DNA of 64,000 nt, from assembly GCF_020819595.1 (NCBI RefSeq), contig NZ_JAJHNP010000007.1, positions 186,001-250,000 on the forward strand, in the 5' to 3' direction. How positions within the stretch are numbered: the stretch's first letter is position 1; each line of letters starts with the position of its first letter. This DNA comes from Streptomyces barringtoniae. GTDB lineage: Bacteria; Actinomycetota; Actinomycetes; Streptomycetales; Streptomycetaceae. This document shows positions 33,429 through 42,830 of this stretch, piece after piece. The notes beneath the pieces were generated by a model. It ran no database searches, had not been told where the DNA came from, and saw only the letters and a program-made list of their open reading frames with translations. Both the position numbers and the translations under genes were made by a program.

Positions 33429-34532
33429 TCAGCGGGCCGCCCATGCTTCCACCGCTGTCGTCACCGGCGCCCCCGTCCGAGCCGACTCCTCGACCGCCAT
33501 CGCCAGCAGATGGTCCTGGCAGCCCTCGGCCAGCGGATACGGTTCCGGGCCGGCGTCCCGCACCCATGCGCCCGTGCGGCACAGCAGGTCCACTACCGCG
33601 AGATCGTCCTCGGACAGGCTCGCGCCCAGATAGTCGTTGCGCCACACCACCCGTCCGTCCAAGGAGATGTGGTGCACCTCGGCGCCTTCCAGGTTGAGAT
33701 CCGTGCCGGTGCGGCGCCGCATCAGAGGGGACTCCACGGGGCTACGTGGATCGGCCATCCGCACCACGGTGTCGTCCACGATCTCGCCGAGTGAGCCGCG
33801 CACCACGACGCGGCGGGCTCGCAGCGGATTCCACCACTGGTTGTCCGTGAAGTCGTACAGGCCCGTGCGGGCCGCGCCGAAGTCGAGGAACGCGAGGGTG
33901 GTGACGGCGTCCTTGGGCATCAGGTCGTCCGACCAGCCGCGGGGGGACAGCGGGTCGGCGAGCGGGGCAGTGAAGGCCCGGGCCGTCACCGTCGCGGGCC
34001 TGGAACCGACGTCCAGCGTGTGCCGGATCAGCGAGATCGCGTGGTACATGTGTGTCGAGGACACCTGGACCGACGTGACCTCGCCGATCAGGCCCTGCCT
34101 CACGAGCGCGATACGAGCGGCGTGGCCCGGCATGAGCGGGTACTGCTCAGCAACTTGGACGAGTGCACCGCCGCCGACGCGTGTCGCGCCCCCGACGGCG
34201 CCCCACAACTCCCGCAGCCCGACAACGTCGGGTGCCGGCGGCGTTTCGGCGAGGACCGGTACCTCGCGCTCGACGAGTTCTCTTACGACCTCGGGCGTGA
34301 CGTCCCACGGCACCGACGCGACCACGAACTCCGGCCCGATGCTGCACAGTTCGCCGACCGTGCCGAAGGCGGGTACCCCCCACGCGGCCTCAACCTGTGC
34401 GGCCCGTGCGGCCGAGCGCGTTACCACGCCGGCCACTGTCAGCCGTTCCGGCAGCGCCCGCGCCAGCCGTGCGAGGAACGCAGCGCGCCAGCCACTGCCC
34501 ACGATGCCGAAACGTACGGGTGCCGCGCTCAC
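33429..34532 (-). CDS. Gfo/Idh/MocA-family oxidoreductase
   Basis: A 367-residue protein with the Rossmann start VRFGIVGSGWRAAFLARLA and the second-domain arrangement of Gfo/Idh/MocA enzymes. The usual EKP motif is replaced by AETPPAPDVVGLREL. These enzymes oxidise or reduce sugars and cyclitols with NAD(P). The start is a GTG behind GAAGGAGCG. An aldo/keto reductase gene lies upstream on the same strand, across a 296-bp gap with no clear gene. Confidence 0.85.
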   Translation of the reverse strand: MSAAPVRFGIVGSGWRAAFLARLARALPERLTVAGVVTRSAARAAQVEAAWGVPAFGTVGELCSIGPEFVVASVPWDVTPEVVRELVEREVPVLAETPPAPDVVGLRELWGAVGGATRVGGGALVQVAEQYPLMPGHAARIALVRQGLIGEVTSVQVSSTHMYHAISLIRHTLDVGSRPATVTARAFTAPLADPLSPRGWSDDLMPKDAVTTLAFLDFGAARTGLYDFTDNQWWNPLRARRVVVRGSLGEIVDDTVVRMADPRSPVESPLMRRRTGTDLNLEGAEVHHISLDGRVVWRNDYLGASLSEDDLAVVDLLCRTGAWVRDAGPEPYPLAEGCQDHLLAMAVEESARTGAPVTTAVEAWAAR

Positions 34533-34828
34533 GTGTCCGCTCCTTCATACATGGGGCCGGGGAGTCCATCTGCGTGCCGACGTGAGGTGATCGCCTCTGT
34601 CGGCTCCGCCGCCCCGTGGAACTCGGCGATCAGTTCCGCTTGCGCCGGGGGCGCCGTGGTGTCGACGAGATCGCGCGCGGCAACGACCATGCGCCCGAGG
34701 CAGTGGCCCCGCGGGCCGCCATGGCCCACTCCGCGTCGTCATCCCGACGGGTACGTGCGCATTCCTTGGAGCCCTCGTGCGACGCGGACTCGGTGGCCGA
34801 GCCGGCGTCAAGCGCAAGCTGCACCGTG

Positions 34829-35686
34829 TCACACGCTGTCCAGCTCGGCGATTTCCTCGTCCGTCAGCTTCAGGTCCGCAGACGCTGCCGAGTCGCGGAT
34901 GGTCTCCGGTCGGCTCGCGCCGGGGATCGGAACGACGGCCGGCGACTTGGCGAGCATCCAGGCCAGACAGACCTGCTGTGGGCTGACCCGGTGAGCCTCG
35001 GCAACCCGCGCGAACGGTGCGTAGGCCGAACCGAGTTCGCGCGCACGGGAGATGCCGCCCAGAGGACTCCACGGCAAGAACGCGATGCCGAGCTCGTCAC
35101 ACAGCTGAAGCTCCGGCTCGCTGGAGCGGAAGGCAGGCGAGAACTGGTTCTGGACGGAGACGAGGCGGCCGCCGAGGATCTCGTTGGCCTGCCGGATCTG
35201 CTCCGGGTTGGCGTTGGAGATACCGGCCATGCGGATCTTGCCCTCGTCGAGGAGCTCCCGCACCGCACCGACCGACTCCGCGTAGGGAATCCTGGGGTCG
35301 GGACGGTGGAACTGGTAGAGCCCGATGGCCTCCACGCCAAGGCGGCGCAGGGAGGCTTCACAGGCCTCCTTGATGTGCTTGGGGGAGCCGTCCAGCGTCC
35401 AGCTGCCGTCTCCGGGGCGCAGGTGGCCGCCCTTCGTGGCGACGAGGATCTGCGCACCCAGCGCGTGGCGGGCGAGAGCCTTGGCGATCAGGATTTCGTT
35501 GTGACCGACTTCACCGGCGTCCCGGTGATAGGCGTCGGCGGTGTCGATCAGCGTCACACCGGCGTCGAGCGCGGCGTGAACAGTGGCGAGGGAGCGTGCC
35601 TCCTCCGGGCGGCCCTCGATCGACATGGGCATGCCGCCCAGGCCGATCGCGCTGACCTCGGTGTCACCGATTCGGCGAGTGTGCAT
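34829..35686 (-). CDS. Aldo/keto reductase
   Basis: A 285-residue AKR. MHTRRIGDTEVSAIGLGGMPMS is the N-terminus, Asp and Tyr are in IDTADAYHR, Lys is in LVATKGGH and His is in LYQFHRPDP. The cofactor end is VVPIPGASRPETIRDSAASADL. The start at 35686 follows AGAGG. It is only distantly similar to the AKR at 28237. The substrate is unknown; its position next to a Gfo/Idh/MocA gene hints at sugar or cyclitol metabolism. Confidence 0.9.
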   Translation of the reverse strand: MHTRRIGDTEVSAIGLGGMPMSIEGRPEEARSLATVHAALDAGVTLIDTADAYHRDAGEVGHNEILIAKALARHALGAQILVATKGGHLRPGDGSWTLDGSPKHIKEACEASLRRLGVEAIGLYQFHRPDPRIPYAESVGAVRELLDEGKIRMAGISNANPEQIRQANEILGGRLVSVQNQFSPAFRSSEPELQLCDELGIAFLPWSPLGGISRARELGSAYAPFARVAEAHRVSPQQVCLAWMLAKSPAVVPIPGASRPETIRDSAASADLKLTDEEIAELDSV

Positions 35687-35976
35687 GTGCTCGAGACCTC
35701 TTTCGACTTTCAGGCGGAACTGATGCCGGCCAATACCTGAGCTACGGGACTGCGGCGACGTCGGCACAACCCAGGGTCGTTGAGCAGCAGCCAGGGGTCC
35801 AATAGAAGAAGGCGAACGCATTCAGCAGCAAATTCTCTGAATGGGGTGACCTTCACAACGCTCACCGATTGCAGCGCGAGCGGGATCGCGCGCAACGGTA
35901 TGTCACTGGGCGCGTTCCGACTCCAGGAATCTCGCGGCAGTGCAGCCGCGCGCATGGCTGCCCCCGCTGCACCCCA

Positions 35977-36870
35977 TCAGGCGGTGCACCCGGCCGGGGT
36001 CTCCCGCACCACGATCGCCGCGCGCTCCGCATCCTCCCGCGAGACGTCGAGGTGGAACGCGAAGCGGAACTGCGGTCCGCCCGTGCACAGCACACCCCTT
36101 GCCGCCAGCCGCCCCACCAGGTCCTGCGGCGTGACGCCCGCAATGGCCCGTGCGAACACCATATTGGTGCGTGCCGCGGCGACCTCCAGCCCCGGCACGC
36201 CGTCGAGGGCCTCGGCGAACAGGGCGGCGTTCGCGTGGTCCTCGGCCAACCGCTCGACGTGGTGGTCCAGCGCGTACGACGCGGGCGCAGCCAGCACTCC
36301 CGCCTGCCGCAAGCCGCCGCCCAGAACCTTCCTCCACCGCCGGGCCTCGCCGACGAATTCCCGCGAACCGAGCAACACCGGAGCCCACCGGTGCTCCCAA
36401 GCCCTTGCTGAGCACACCGACACGCTGTCGAAACACTCCGCGATCTTCCGGGCCCCGTGGTACGGATCGCCGCCGCCGGCCACCGCGGCATTGAACAGCC
36501 TGGCACCGTCCAGGTGCGTCGCCAGCCCGTGCTTGTGGGCCACAGCCGTGGCTGCCTCCAGATACTCGGGCTCGATCACCGTGCCGCCGAACGTGTTCTC
36601 CAGACACAGCAGCCGGGTCCGCGTGAAATGCGGATCGTCCGGCTTGACCGCTGCCTCGATCCGCGTGCGGTCGAGCGTCCTGTCCACCCCGTGCGGCAAC
36701 GGCTGCGGCTGAATCCCTCCGAGCGCGGCCGCACCGCCGCCCTCATGGGAGTAGAGGTGCGCGTTCCCGCCAGCGATGTACTCGTCACCGCGCCCGCAAT
36801 CGACACCGGTGAGCAGGCACTGGTTCTGGCGAAGATTGCCGAGGCAGCTGCCGCGGCCGACGACCATGAT
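35977..36870 (-). pseudogene. Threonine aldolase pseudogene with a scrambled PLP-lysine site
   Basis: From CGRGDEYIAGGNAHLYSHEG onward the frame matches low-specificity threonine aldolase, including LENTFGGTVIEPEYL, HLDGARLFNAAVA and WRKVLGGGLRQAGVLAA. The first 80 or so residues are missing. In the segment between about 36378 and 36414 a 1-base loss and a 1-base gain change the conserved SKGLGAPVGS, which holds the PLP lysine, into unrelated residues. The native motif is still readable in the other frame. The product cannot be active. Confidence 0.75.
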
Positions 36871-36879
36871 CGCGTAGCG

Positions 36880-37195
36880 GTCGTGGCCACGCTCCCGTTC
36901 CCGACCCGGCTGATCAGCGAGTACGGCGGCACGGCGACGGCAACCGCCTTCTATGCGGCGGCGATTGCCCTGAGCATCGCCCTCCTCTGCGGGATGTATC
37001 TGCGCCTCCTGGCCAGGCCCGCGCCGGCGGCGTCGCATGGTGCGCCCGCGCGGCTGAGGGAGGCGGTCCGCCGCAGCCTCCTGATGGCCCTGGTTTTCGC
37101 CGGCTCGCTCCCGGTGGCGTTCTTCTCGCCGACCCTCGCCAAGTGCTGCCGGCTGCTGGCGATCCCGGTTCGGCTGCTGTTCCGCGAGGCGCCCA
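36880..37195 (+). pseudogene. Fragment of a TMEM175-like (DUF1211) membrane protein
   Basis: In the plus frame, LPFPTRLISEYGGTATATAF is followed by YAAAIALSIALLCGMYLRLL and later RRSLLMALVFAGSLPVAFF and LLAIPVRLLF. This is the last part of a TMEM175 potassium-channel-family protein. No N-terminal part or start is present. It directly abuts the threonine aldolase fragment of opposite strand, so a rearrangement joined two broken genes. Confidence 0.6.
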
Positions 37196-37489
37196 ACAGC
37201 GCACGGGACCGGCCGAGGAAAGTGCCGGTCAGGAGGGGGAGTCGGCCGGGGCGAGCGGCGATGAGTCGACGGGGCAGGCGGACGCTTTTGGAGCCGGCGG
37301 CGCCGCCGAACGCGGTGGGACCGCGCTCGGTGAGATCCGGGCCGCACCGGGCGACGAGCGACGGCACCGGTCACCGGTCGCCGAAGAATTCCCGCCCGAC
37401 CTGGCCGGCCGCCGGACTCGCAGCGCTGCGAGGCCTCACCCCCCGTATGCCGGTGACGGCAACACCCTCACGGAACGGCCCCTCGGCCA

Positions 37490-38374
37490 TCAGGAAGGCG
37501 GGCAGGCCTCGAGCAGGGTGTCGGCCATCGCCACCGCCGCGGGAGATATGGGGAGTTGCGCCGTGGTGGCCAGTGACAGCGTCCACGTGATGGTGGGACT
37601 GATCGGAACGGCGCGGAGGTCCGTGTAGTGGCCGGCCGGCGTGGCGGGCATCAGGCTGATGCCGAGCCCGTTGCGGACGAGACCGGCGGCGGTGTCGTAG
37701 TCGGCCACCTCGTAGGGGGCGTCCGGGGCGATGCCTGCGGCGGCGAAGGCATCGTCGGTCTCTAGGCGGATACCCCAGCCTGCGGCGAAGCGCACGACCG
37801 TTTCCTCGGCAAGGTCCGCCACGTGGATCTGGCTGCGGTCGCCGAGCCGGTGGTCGGGTCGGCAGAGCAGCACCATGGGGTCGCGGGCGACCGGTCGAAG
37901 GGTGACCTGCCTCGATGCCGTGGTGGCCGCGACCAGGGCGAGGTCGAGTGAACCGTCCACGACGGCGGCGAGGTGCGCGGCTGTGCCGGTGACGCCCTGG
38001 TGCAGCCGAATCGACACCAGAGGATAGCGGGTGTGGAAGCGGCCCAGCGCAGCGGGCAGGTCGAGGGGCCCGGAGGACATCAGGATCCCGAGGTCGACGC
38101 TGCCGCCGAGCTGCTCCCGGTACGGGGCGACCGAATTCCTCGCGCGCCGGGCTGCGGCCAGGGTGCTGCGGGCCTCGGCGAGGAACGCGGCACCGGCGGG
38201 GGTCAGCGTGATCCGGTGCCCGGCCCGGTCGAGAAGCTGCATATCGAGCTCGCGTTCAAGCTTGGCGATGGCCGTCGACACTGCCGACTGCACGACATGG
38301 GCCCGCTCGGCACCCCGAGAGAAGCTGCGTTCCTCGGCGACGGCGACAAAGTACTCCAGCTGACGTAGCTCCAT
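37490..38374 (-). CDS. LysR-family regulator of the catabolic operon
   Basis: A 294-residue LysR protein. The N-terminus MELRQLEYFVAVAEERSFSRGAERAHVVQSAVSTAIAKLEREL is a standard winged helix, and the rest is the effector domain. The ATG at 38374 starts the homology. It is divergent from the intradiol dioxygenase operon with 111 bp between, which carries a LysR-type box. It probably activates that operon in response to an aromatic intermediate. Confidence 0.9.
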   Translation of the reverse strand: MELRQLEYFVAVAEERSFSRGAERAHVVQSAVSTAIAKLERELDMQLLDRAGHRITLTPAGAAFLAEARSTLAAARRARNSVAPYREQLGGSVDLGILMSSGPLDLPAALGRFHTRYPLVSIRLHQGVTGTAAHLAAVVDGSLDLALVAATTASRQVTLRPVARDPMVLLCRPDHRLGDRSQIHVADLAEETVVRFAAGWGIRLETDDAFAAAGIAPDAPYEVADYDTAAGLVRNGLGISLMPATPAGHYTDLRAVPISPTITWTLSLATTAQLPISPAAVAMADTLLEACPPS

Positions 38375-38383
38375 TCTCTCAAT

Positions 38384-38398
38384 ATCTCACATCGAGAT
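38384..38398. promoter_or_regulatory. LysR-type box in the divergent promoter
   Basis: ATCTC-acatc-GAGAT is a perfect 5-bp-arm palindrome with the T-N11-A layout of LysR sites. It lies 10 bp from the LysR start and 88 bp from the dioxygenase start, the usual place for autoregulation and activation of the divergent operon. Confidence 0.6.
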
Positions 38399-38485
38399 GT
38401 TGACCATCTAAAGGTTTCGCTAGACGAGATGAAGCCTCCCGTCTGATGCTTTTCGGCAAGGACGCGGACAGAAAGGAGTCGAGCG

Positions 38486-39361
38486 ATGTCCATCGATCTG
38501 ACCGAGGAAACGATCACAGACGCCGTTCAGCAGACCTTTGAGGGGTGCACGAACGAGCGCATGCGCGAGGTCTTCGTGACGCTCGTCCAGCATCTGCACG
38601 ACTTCGCCCGCGAGGTCCGACTCACCAGTGAGGAATGGTTCACCGCGGTCGACTTCCTGGAGCGGGTCGGCCGCATCTCCACTCCGACCCGGCAGGAGTT
38701 CGTGCTGCTCTCGGACATCCTGGGGCTCAGCGTCCTGGTCGACCAGATCAACCACGGCAACGGCTCTGCCACCGACTCCACCCTGCTCGGCCCCTTCTAT
38801 GTGGAAGGCCGGCCACGCGCGGAGAACGGCGCCGACATCTCCGGCGGTGTCGCAGGCATGCCGTTGTTCTTCAGCGGCACGGTGGTGGACCCGGACGGGC
38901 GGCCGGTGGTCGGCGCGGACGTGGACACCTGGCACAGCGACAGTGAGGGTTTCTACGACGTGCAGCAGGCGGACAAGCTGCACGGCGAGCCCGCCATGCG
39001 GGCGCTACTGGACACGGACGACGACGGACGTTTCTGGTACCGCTCGATCGTGCCGCGGTACTACCCGGTCCCGACCGACGGACCCTGCGGCGAGATCCTC
39101 CGCGCCGCCGGGCGCTCACCGATGCGGCCGGAGCACATCCATTTCTGGCTCCACGCCGAAGGCTACGAACCGCTGGTCACCATGCTGTTCCGCGGCGACG
39201 ACCCGTATCTGGAGCGGGACGCTGTCTTCGGCGCCAAGCGCTCGCTGGTCGCCGACTTCGTCCAGCACGAGGCCGGCGAGACCGCGCCGCACGGCACCGT
39301 GATGCCCGAGCCCTTCCAGACCGTCGAGTGGACCTTCACCCTCGCCCCGGCTCGAGGGTGA
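38486..39361 (+). CDS. Intradiol ring-cleavage dioxygenase, hydroxyquinol 1,2-dioxygenase type
   Basis: A 291-residue intradiol dioxygenase. The Fe(III) ligands Tyr157, Tyr193, His217 and His219 have the same spacing as in catechol/hydroxyquinol dioxygenases (36, 24, 2). The helical N-terminal dimer domain is present, with GPFYVEGRP and DTWHSDSEGFYDVQQ. It splits 1,2-dihydroxybenzenes between the hydroxyls to muconate-type acids; the sequence style suggests hydroxyquinol. The start follows GAAAGGAG. It is the first gene of a five-gene operon. Confidence 0.88.
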   Translation: MSIDLTEETITDAVQQTFEGCTNERMREVFVTLVQHLHDFAREVRLTSEEWFTAVDFLERVGRISTPTRQEFVLLSDILGLSVLVDQINHGNGSATDSTLLGPFYVEGRPRAENGADISGGVAGMPLFFSGTVVDPDGRPVVGADVDTWHSDSEGFYDVQQADKLHGEPAMRALLDTDDDGRFWYRSIVPRYYPVPTDGPCGEILRAAGRSPMRPEHIHFWLHAEGYEPLVTMLFRGDDPYLERDAVFGAKRSLVADFVQHEAGETAPHGTVMPEPFQTVEWTFTLAPARG

Positions 39362-39416
39362 CCACACCGCACCGGACGTACCACCCGCTGATCATCAGCC
39401 CAGAAAGGACACCTGC

Positions 39417-40391
39417 GTGCGCGCGCTACGCTTCGACCAGTTCGGAGGCCCCGACGTCCTGCGGGTCGCCGAACTGCCTGATCCCCTGGCCACCGACGGC
39501 ACGGCCGTGGTCGCCGTCCGGGCAGCCTCGGTCAACCCCTCCGACCTGAAGAACGTCGCCGGCATCATGGAGGGCACGGTGCTGCCCCGCGTGCCCGGCC
39601 GCGACTTCGCCGGCATCGTCGTCGACGGTCCACCGCAGTGGCGCGGCGTGGAGGTGTGGGGCACCGGCGGCGACGTTGGCTTCACCCTGGACGGCTCGCA
39701 CGCGGAGTACATCCGTGTGCCGGTCACCGCACTCGCCCGCAAGCCGGCAGCACTGAGCTTCGAGGAGGCCTCGGCGGTCGGCGTCAACTTCGTGATCGGC
39801 TGGCTCGGTGCCGTCGAGATCGCGCACCTGAGCCGGGGTGAGACCGTCGTCGTCTTCGGCATTTCCGGCGGGGTGGGCGGCGCCGTCGCCCAGATCGCGC
39901 GGACCCGCGGGGCCCGGGTGCTCGGCGTCGACCGGGTTCCCCCCGCCGACGGCACTCCGGCAGCGGAGATCATCGACGCGTTCGTTCCCTTCACCCCCGA
40001 CGCGGACGCCGTGGCCGACACCCTGCTTGCGCACACCGGCGGCCGGGGAGCCGAGGTCGTCTACGACGCAGTCGGCGGCGTCACCACCGCCGCGGCCCTC
40101 GCCTCGCTGGCCCAGCGGGGCAGACTGGTGGTCATCAGCGCGGTCGGAACACCCACGGTGGAGATCAACCTGCCGGACTTCTACCACCGCGAGGCCCGGA
40201 TGCTGGGTGCGGACAGCCGCAAGCTCGACGTTACGGAGTCGGCCGAGCGTCTGGCCGTTCTCACCCCCTACTTCGAGCGCGGCGAGTTCCGGCCACTGCC
40301 GGTCGCGCACCAGTTCGGCCTCGATGAGGGACACAAGGCCTACACGGCGGTGGCGGAACAGGTTTCCGGCCGCGTCGTCATCGTTCCCTGA
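39417..40391 (+). CDS. MDR-family NADPH:quinone/enoyl reductase-like protein
   Basis: A 324-residue zinc-free MDR protein: VRALRFDQFGGPDVLRVAEL, VNPSDLKNVAG, and the NADPH-binding turn VFGISGGVGGAVAQIA. No catalytic or structural zinc cysteines are present, so it is closer to quinone or enoyl reductases than to alcohol dehydrogenases. It starts with a GTG behind AGAAAGGAC. In an aromatic operon it may reduce a quinone or an unsaturated ring-cleavage product, taking the place of the maleylacetate reductase that the window lacks. Confidence 0.87.
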   Translation: MRALRFDQFGGPDVLRVAELPDPLATDGTAVVAVRAASVNPSDLKNVAGIMEGTVLPRVPGRDFAGIVVDGPPQWRGVEVWGTGGDVGFTLDGSHAEYIRVPVTALARKPAALSFEEASAVGVNFVIGWLGAVEIAHLSRGETVVVFGISGGVGGAVAQIARTRGARVLGVDRVPPADGTPAAEIIDAFVPFTPDADAVADTLLAHTGGRGAEVVYDAVGGVTTAAALASLAQRGRLVVISAVGTPTVEINLPDFYHREARMLGADSRKLDVTESAERLAVLTPYFERGEFRPLPVAHQFGLDEGHKAYTAVAEQVSGRVVIVP

Positions 40392-40423
40392 GGCCGCCCA
40401 CGACCACTGAGAAAGGCGACGCC

Positions 40424-41395
40424 ATGACGCGCTGCGCCGGCGCCCGTATCACCGTTCTCGACGAGAACTTCATCGACATCCTTCTGCCGTCGACCCCCCG
40501 CGTACGCCGCTACAACATGGATCAGCACTTCAATTCCCGGTACGGCGAACTGCTCGCCGAGAACGGGTTGTGCTTCCTCGTGGAGACGTTCACCGAGGGC
40601 AGCTCCACGACGATCCTCTTCGACGCCGGGCTGACCGCCGACGTCGTGCTGCACAACGCGCACCACCTCGGCGTGGACCTGCACGAGGTGGAGGCGGTGG
40701 TGCTCAGCCACGGCCATCCCGACCACTTCGGCGGCATCAACGGAGTACTCGAGGCGATCGGCCATCCGACCCCGGTGATCGCACATCCCGACGCGTTCGA
40801 CCCACGGATGATCGTCAAACCGCACACCACCCTGCCGATGATCAACATCGGGCTGACACGGGAGGGAATCCGGACATCGGGCGGCCACCTGATGGAGGCA
40901 CGGAACTCCATCCCGCTCGGCCCTGGCCTGCTCACCTCGGGCGAGATGCAGACCACCGCAGACTTCGAGTTCGAAGCCCCCGCCGGACGGCTGTGCGTCC
41001 ACGCCGACGGCCGCGTCGAGGCGGACAACATCAACGACCACCAGGTCCTCGGCATCGACGTCGAGGGTCACGGGCTGATCGTCATCGACCCGTGCGGACA
41101 CCGCGGGGTCGTCAGCTCGATCGAACACATGCGAGCCCTCACCGGCACCGACACGCTCTACGGCGTCCTCGGCGGATTCCACACCGGACACCCCGGCATC
41201 AGCGCCAACCGGATCGACAACACCGCCAAGGCCCTCGCCGCCTACGAGCCGCGGCTGGTCGCTCCCATGCACTGCAGCGGATTCCCGCTCAAGAAGGCCG
41301 TCGCCGACCTCGTCCCAGACGCCTTCGAAATCGTCACCGCCGGCACGGTGCTCACCATCGGTGACGTTCCGCCCGACACCCGTATCTGGCGCTGA
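40424..41395 (+). CDS. MBL-fold metallo-hydrolase
   Basis: A 323-residue metallo-beta-lactamase-fold protein. The zinc motif is VVLSHGHPDHFGGINGVLE, with later His in GGFHTGHPG and in APMHCSGF. The N-terminal ITVLDENFIDILLPSTP and the overall pattern resemble the dihydropterin-type MBL proteins (COG1237-like). The reaction here is unknown; lactone or ester hydrolysis would fit an operon that opens rings. It begins 32 bp after the MDR gene. Confidence 0.85.
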   Translation: MTRCAGARITVLDENFIDILLPSTPRVRRYNMDQHFNSRYGELLAENGLCFLVETFTEGSSTTILFDAGLTADVVLHNAHHLGVDLHEVEAVVLSHGHPDHFGGINGVLEAIGHPTPVIAHPDAFDPRMIVKPHTTLPMINIGLTREGIRTSGGHLMEARNSIPLGPGLLTSGEMQTTADFEFEAPAGRLCVHADGRVEADNINDHQVLGIDVEGHGLIVIDPCGHRGVVSSIEHMRALTGTDTLYGVLGGFHTGHPGISANRIDNTAKALAAYEPRLVAPMHCSGFPLKKAVADLVPDAFEIVTAGTVLTIGDVPPDTRIWR

Positions 41396-41430
41396 CGACA
41401 CGGCCGTCCGAGTAACGAAAAAGGTCAACG

Positions 41431-42786
41431 ATGACTCATAGAACGCTCATCAAGGGTGGCACGATCTACAGCGTCGATCCCGACATCGGGGAACTGCCCC
41501 GCGGTGACGTGCTGGTGGAAGACGACACGATCACGGCCGTGGCCGAGCACATCCCGGCGACGGATGCGCACATCATCGACGCCACCGACCGGATCGTCCT
41601 GCCGGGGCTGATCGACACCCACCGGCATCTGTGGCAGGCCGCGCTGCGGCAGCTCGCGGCGGACTGGACCCTCGGCCAGTACATCGACCACATGCTGCTG
41701 GAACTGGGGCCGAGGTTCTCCCCGGACGACGTGTACGTGGCCGAACTGCTCGGCGCGATGGAGGCCATCGATGCCGGTGTCACCACCGTCATGGACTGGG
41801 CCCACATCATGCGCAGCCCGGATCACGCCGACGAGGCCGTACGCGGACTCGTCGACTCCGGCATCCGGGCGGTGTTCGGTTACGGCAACCCCGGAGGGCC
41901 GCCCGCCGACTGGTACGCCCGTGACGTGACAAGGGTGGCGGAGCGCTACTTCTCCTCCGAGGCCGGACTGGTCACGTTCGCGCTGGCCAGCATGGGTCCG
42001 GAGTTCGGGCCGGTCGAGGACACGCTGTCCGATCTCACACTGGCCCGCGAACTGGGCATCCGCGCCTCGATGCACGTGGGCGTCGGCGCACTGGGCAAGC
42101 AGCGGTCGATCACGGAACTGCACCGACGCGGTCTGCTGGGCCCAGATCTGATTTACGTCCACTGCAACACCTGCACCGACGCCGAACTGCGGCTGATCGC
42201 CGACACCGGGGGACATGCCTCGATCTCGCCACGCGTGGAGATGCAGATGGGTCACGGTTATCCGGCGACCGGGCGGCTGTGCGCGGCGGGGGTGGTGCCG
42301 AGCCTGAGCATCGACGTGGTCTCCGGAGTGGGAGGCAGCCTCTTCGCCGAAATGCGCGGCACGCTCGAAGCCGAGCGCGGCTGGCAGCACCATGCCGCGC
42401 TCTCCCGCGACGAGACGCTGTCGGAGCTGACGATCAGCACCCGGGACGTGGTCCGCATGGCCACGATCGAAGGCGCGCGCACCCTCGGGCTGGAAAGCAG
42501 GATCGGGTCGCTGACCCCCGGCAAGCAGGCCGACATCATCCTGCTCGACACCGACCGGCCGAACCTGTCGCCCGTGAACAGCGTGTCCGCGGCCATCACC
42601 CTCGCCGACAACGAGAACGTCGACACCGTGCTGATCGCGGGCCGGGTGGTCAAGCAGGGCGGACGGATATCCGGGCACGACCTGCGGGCTGTACGAGGAC
42701 GCGCACACAGTTCCCGGGACCGCCTTCTGGAGTCCTGGTCCGGCCCCCGCTCCACGGCCGCATCGGCGGCCCAGCCCCGCGCCTGA
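41431..42786 (+). CDS. Amidohydrolase (ATZ/TRZ/SsnA-like)
   Basis: A 451-residue metal-dependent amidohydrolase. The metal motif is LIDTHRHLWQAALRQLAAD, followed by His in SMHVGVG, His in YVHCNTC and the catalytic Asp in LSIDVVSG. The C-terminal IGSLTPGKQADIILLDT closes the barrel's beta-sandwich. Relatives remove amino or chloro groups from triazines and purines or deaminate ring compounds. It suggests that the pathway's substrate carries an N-linked or halogen group. The start is 35 bp after the MBL gene. Confidence 0.87.
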   Translation: MTHRTLIKGGTIYSVDPDIGELPRGDVLVEDDTITAVAEHIPATDAHIIDATDRIVLPGLIDTHRHLWQAALRQLAADWTLGQYIDHMLLELGPRFSPDDVYVAELLGAMEAIDAGVTTVMDWAHIMRSPDHADEAVRGLVDSGIRAVFGYGNPGGPPADWYARDVTRVAERYFSSEAGLVTFALASMGPEFGPVEDTLSDLTLARELGIRASMHVGVGALGKQRSITELHRRGLLGPDLIYVHCNTCTDAELRLIADTGGHASISPRVEMQMGHGYPATGRLCAAGVVPSLSIDVVSGVGGSLFAEMRGTLEAERGWQHHAALSRDETLSELTISTRDVVRMATIEGARTLGLESRIGSLTPGKQADIILLDTDRPNLSPVNSVSAAITLADNENVDTVLIAGRVVKQGGRISGHDLRAVRGRAHSSRDRLLESWSGPRSTAASAAQPRA

Positions 42787-42830
42787 CCCGTACCCCGGCG
42801 ACGCGCGATCGACAACGACGAGGTTGTTTC

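Noticed and set aside
34533..34828. Minus-strand frames between the aldo/keto reductase and the Gfo/Idh/MocA gene
   Set aside because: Short, no ribosome site, and no family recognised; may be debris, but not supportable as a gene.
35710..35955. An 81-codon minus-strand frame upstream of the aldo/keto reductase
   Set aside because: No similarity or ribosome site; treated as non-coding spacer.
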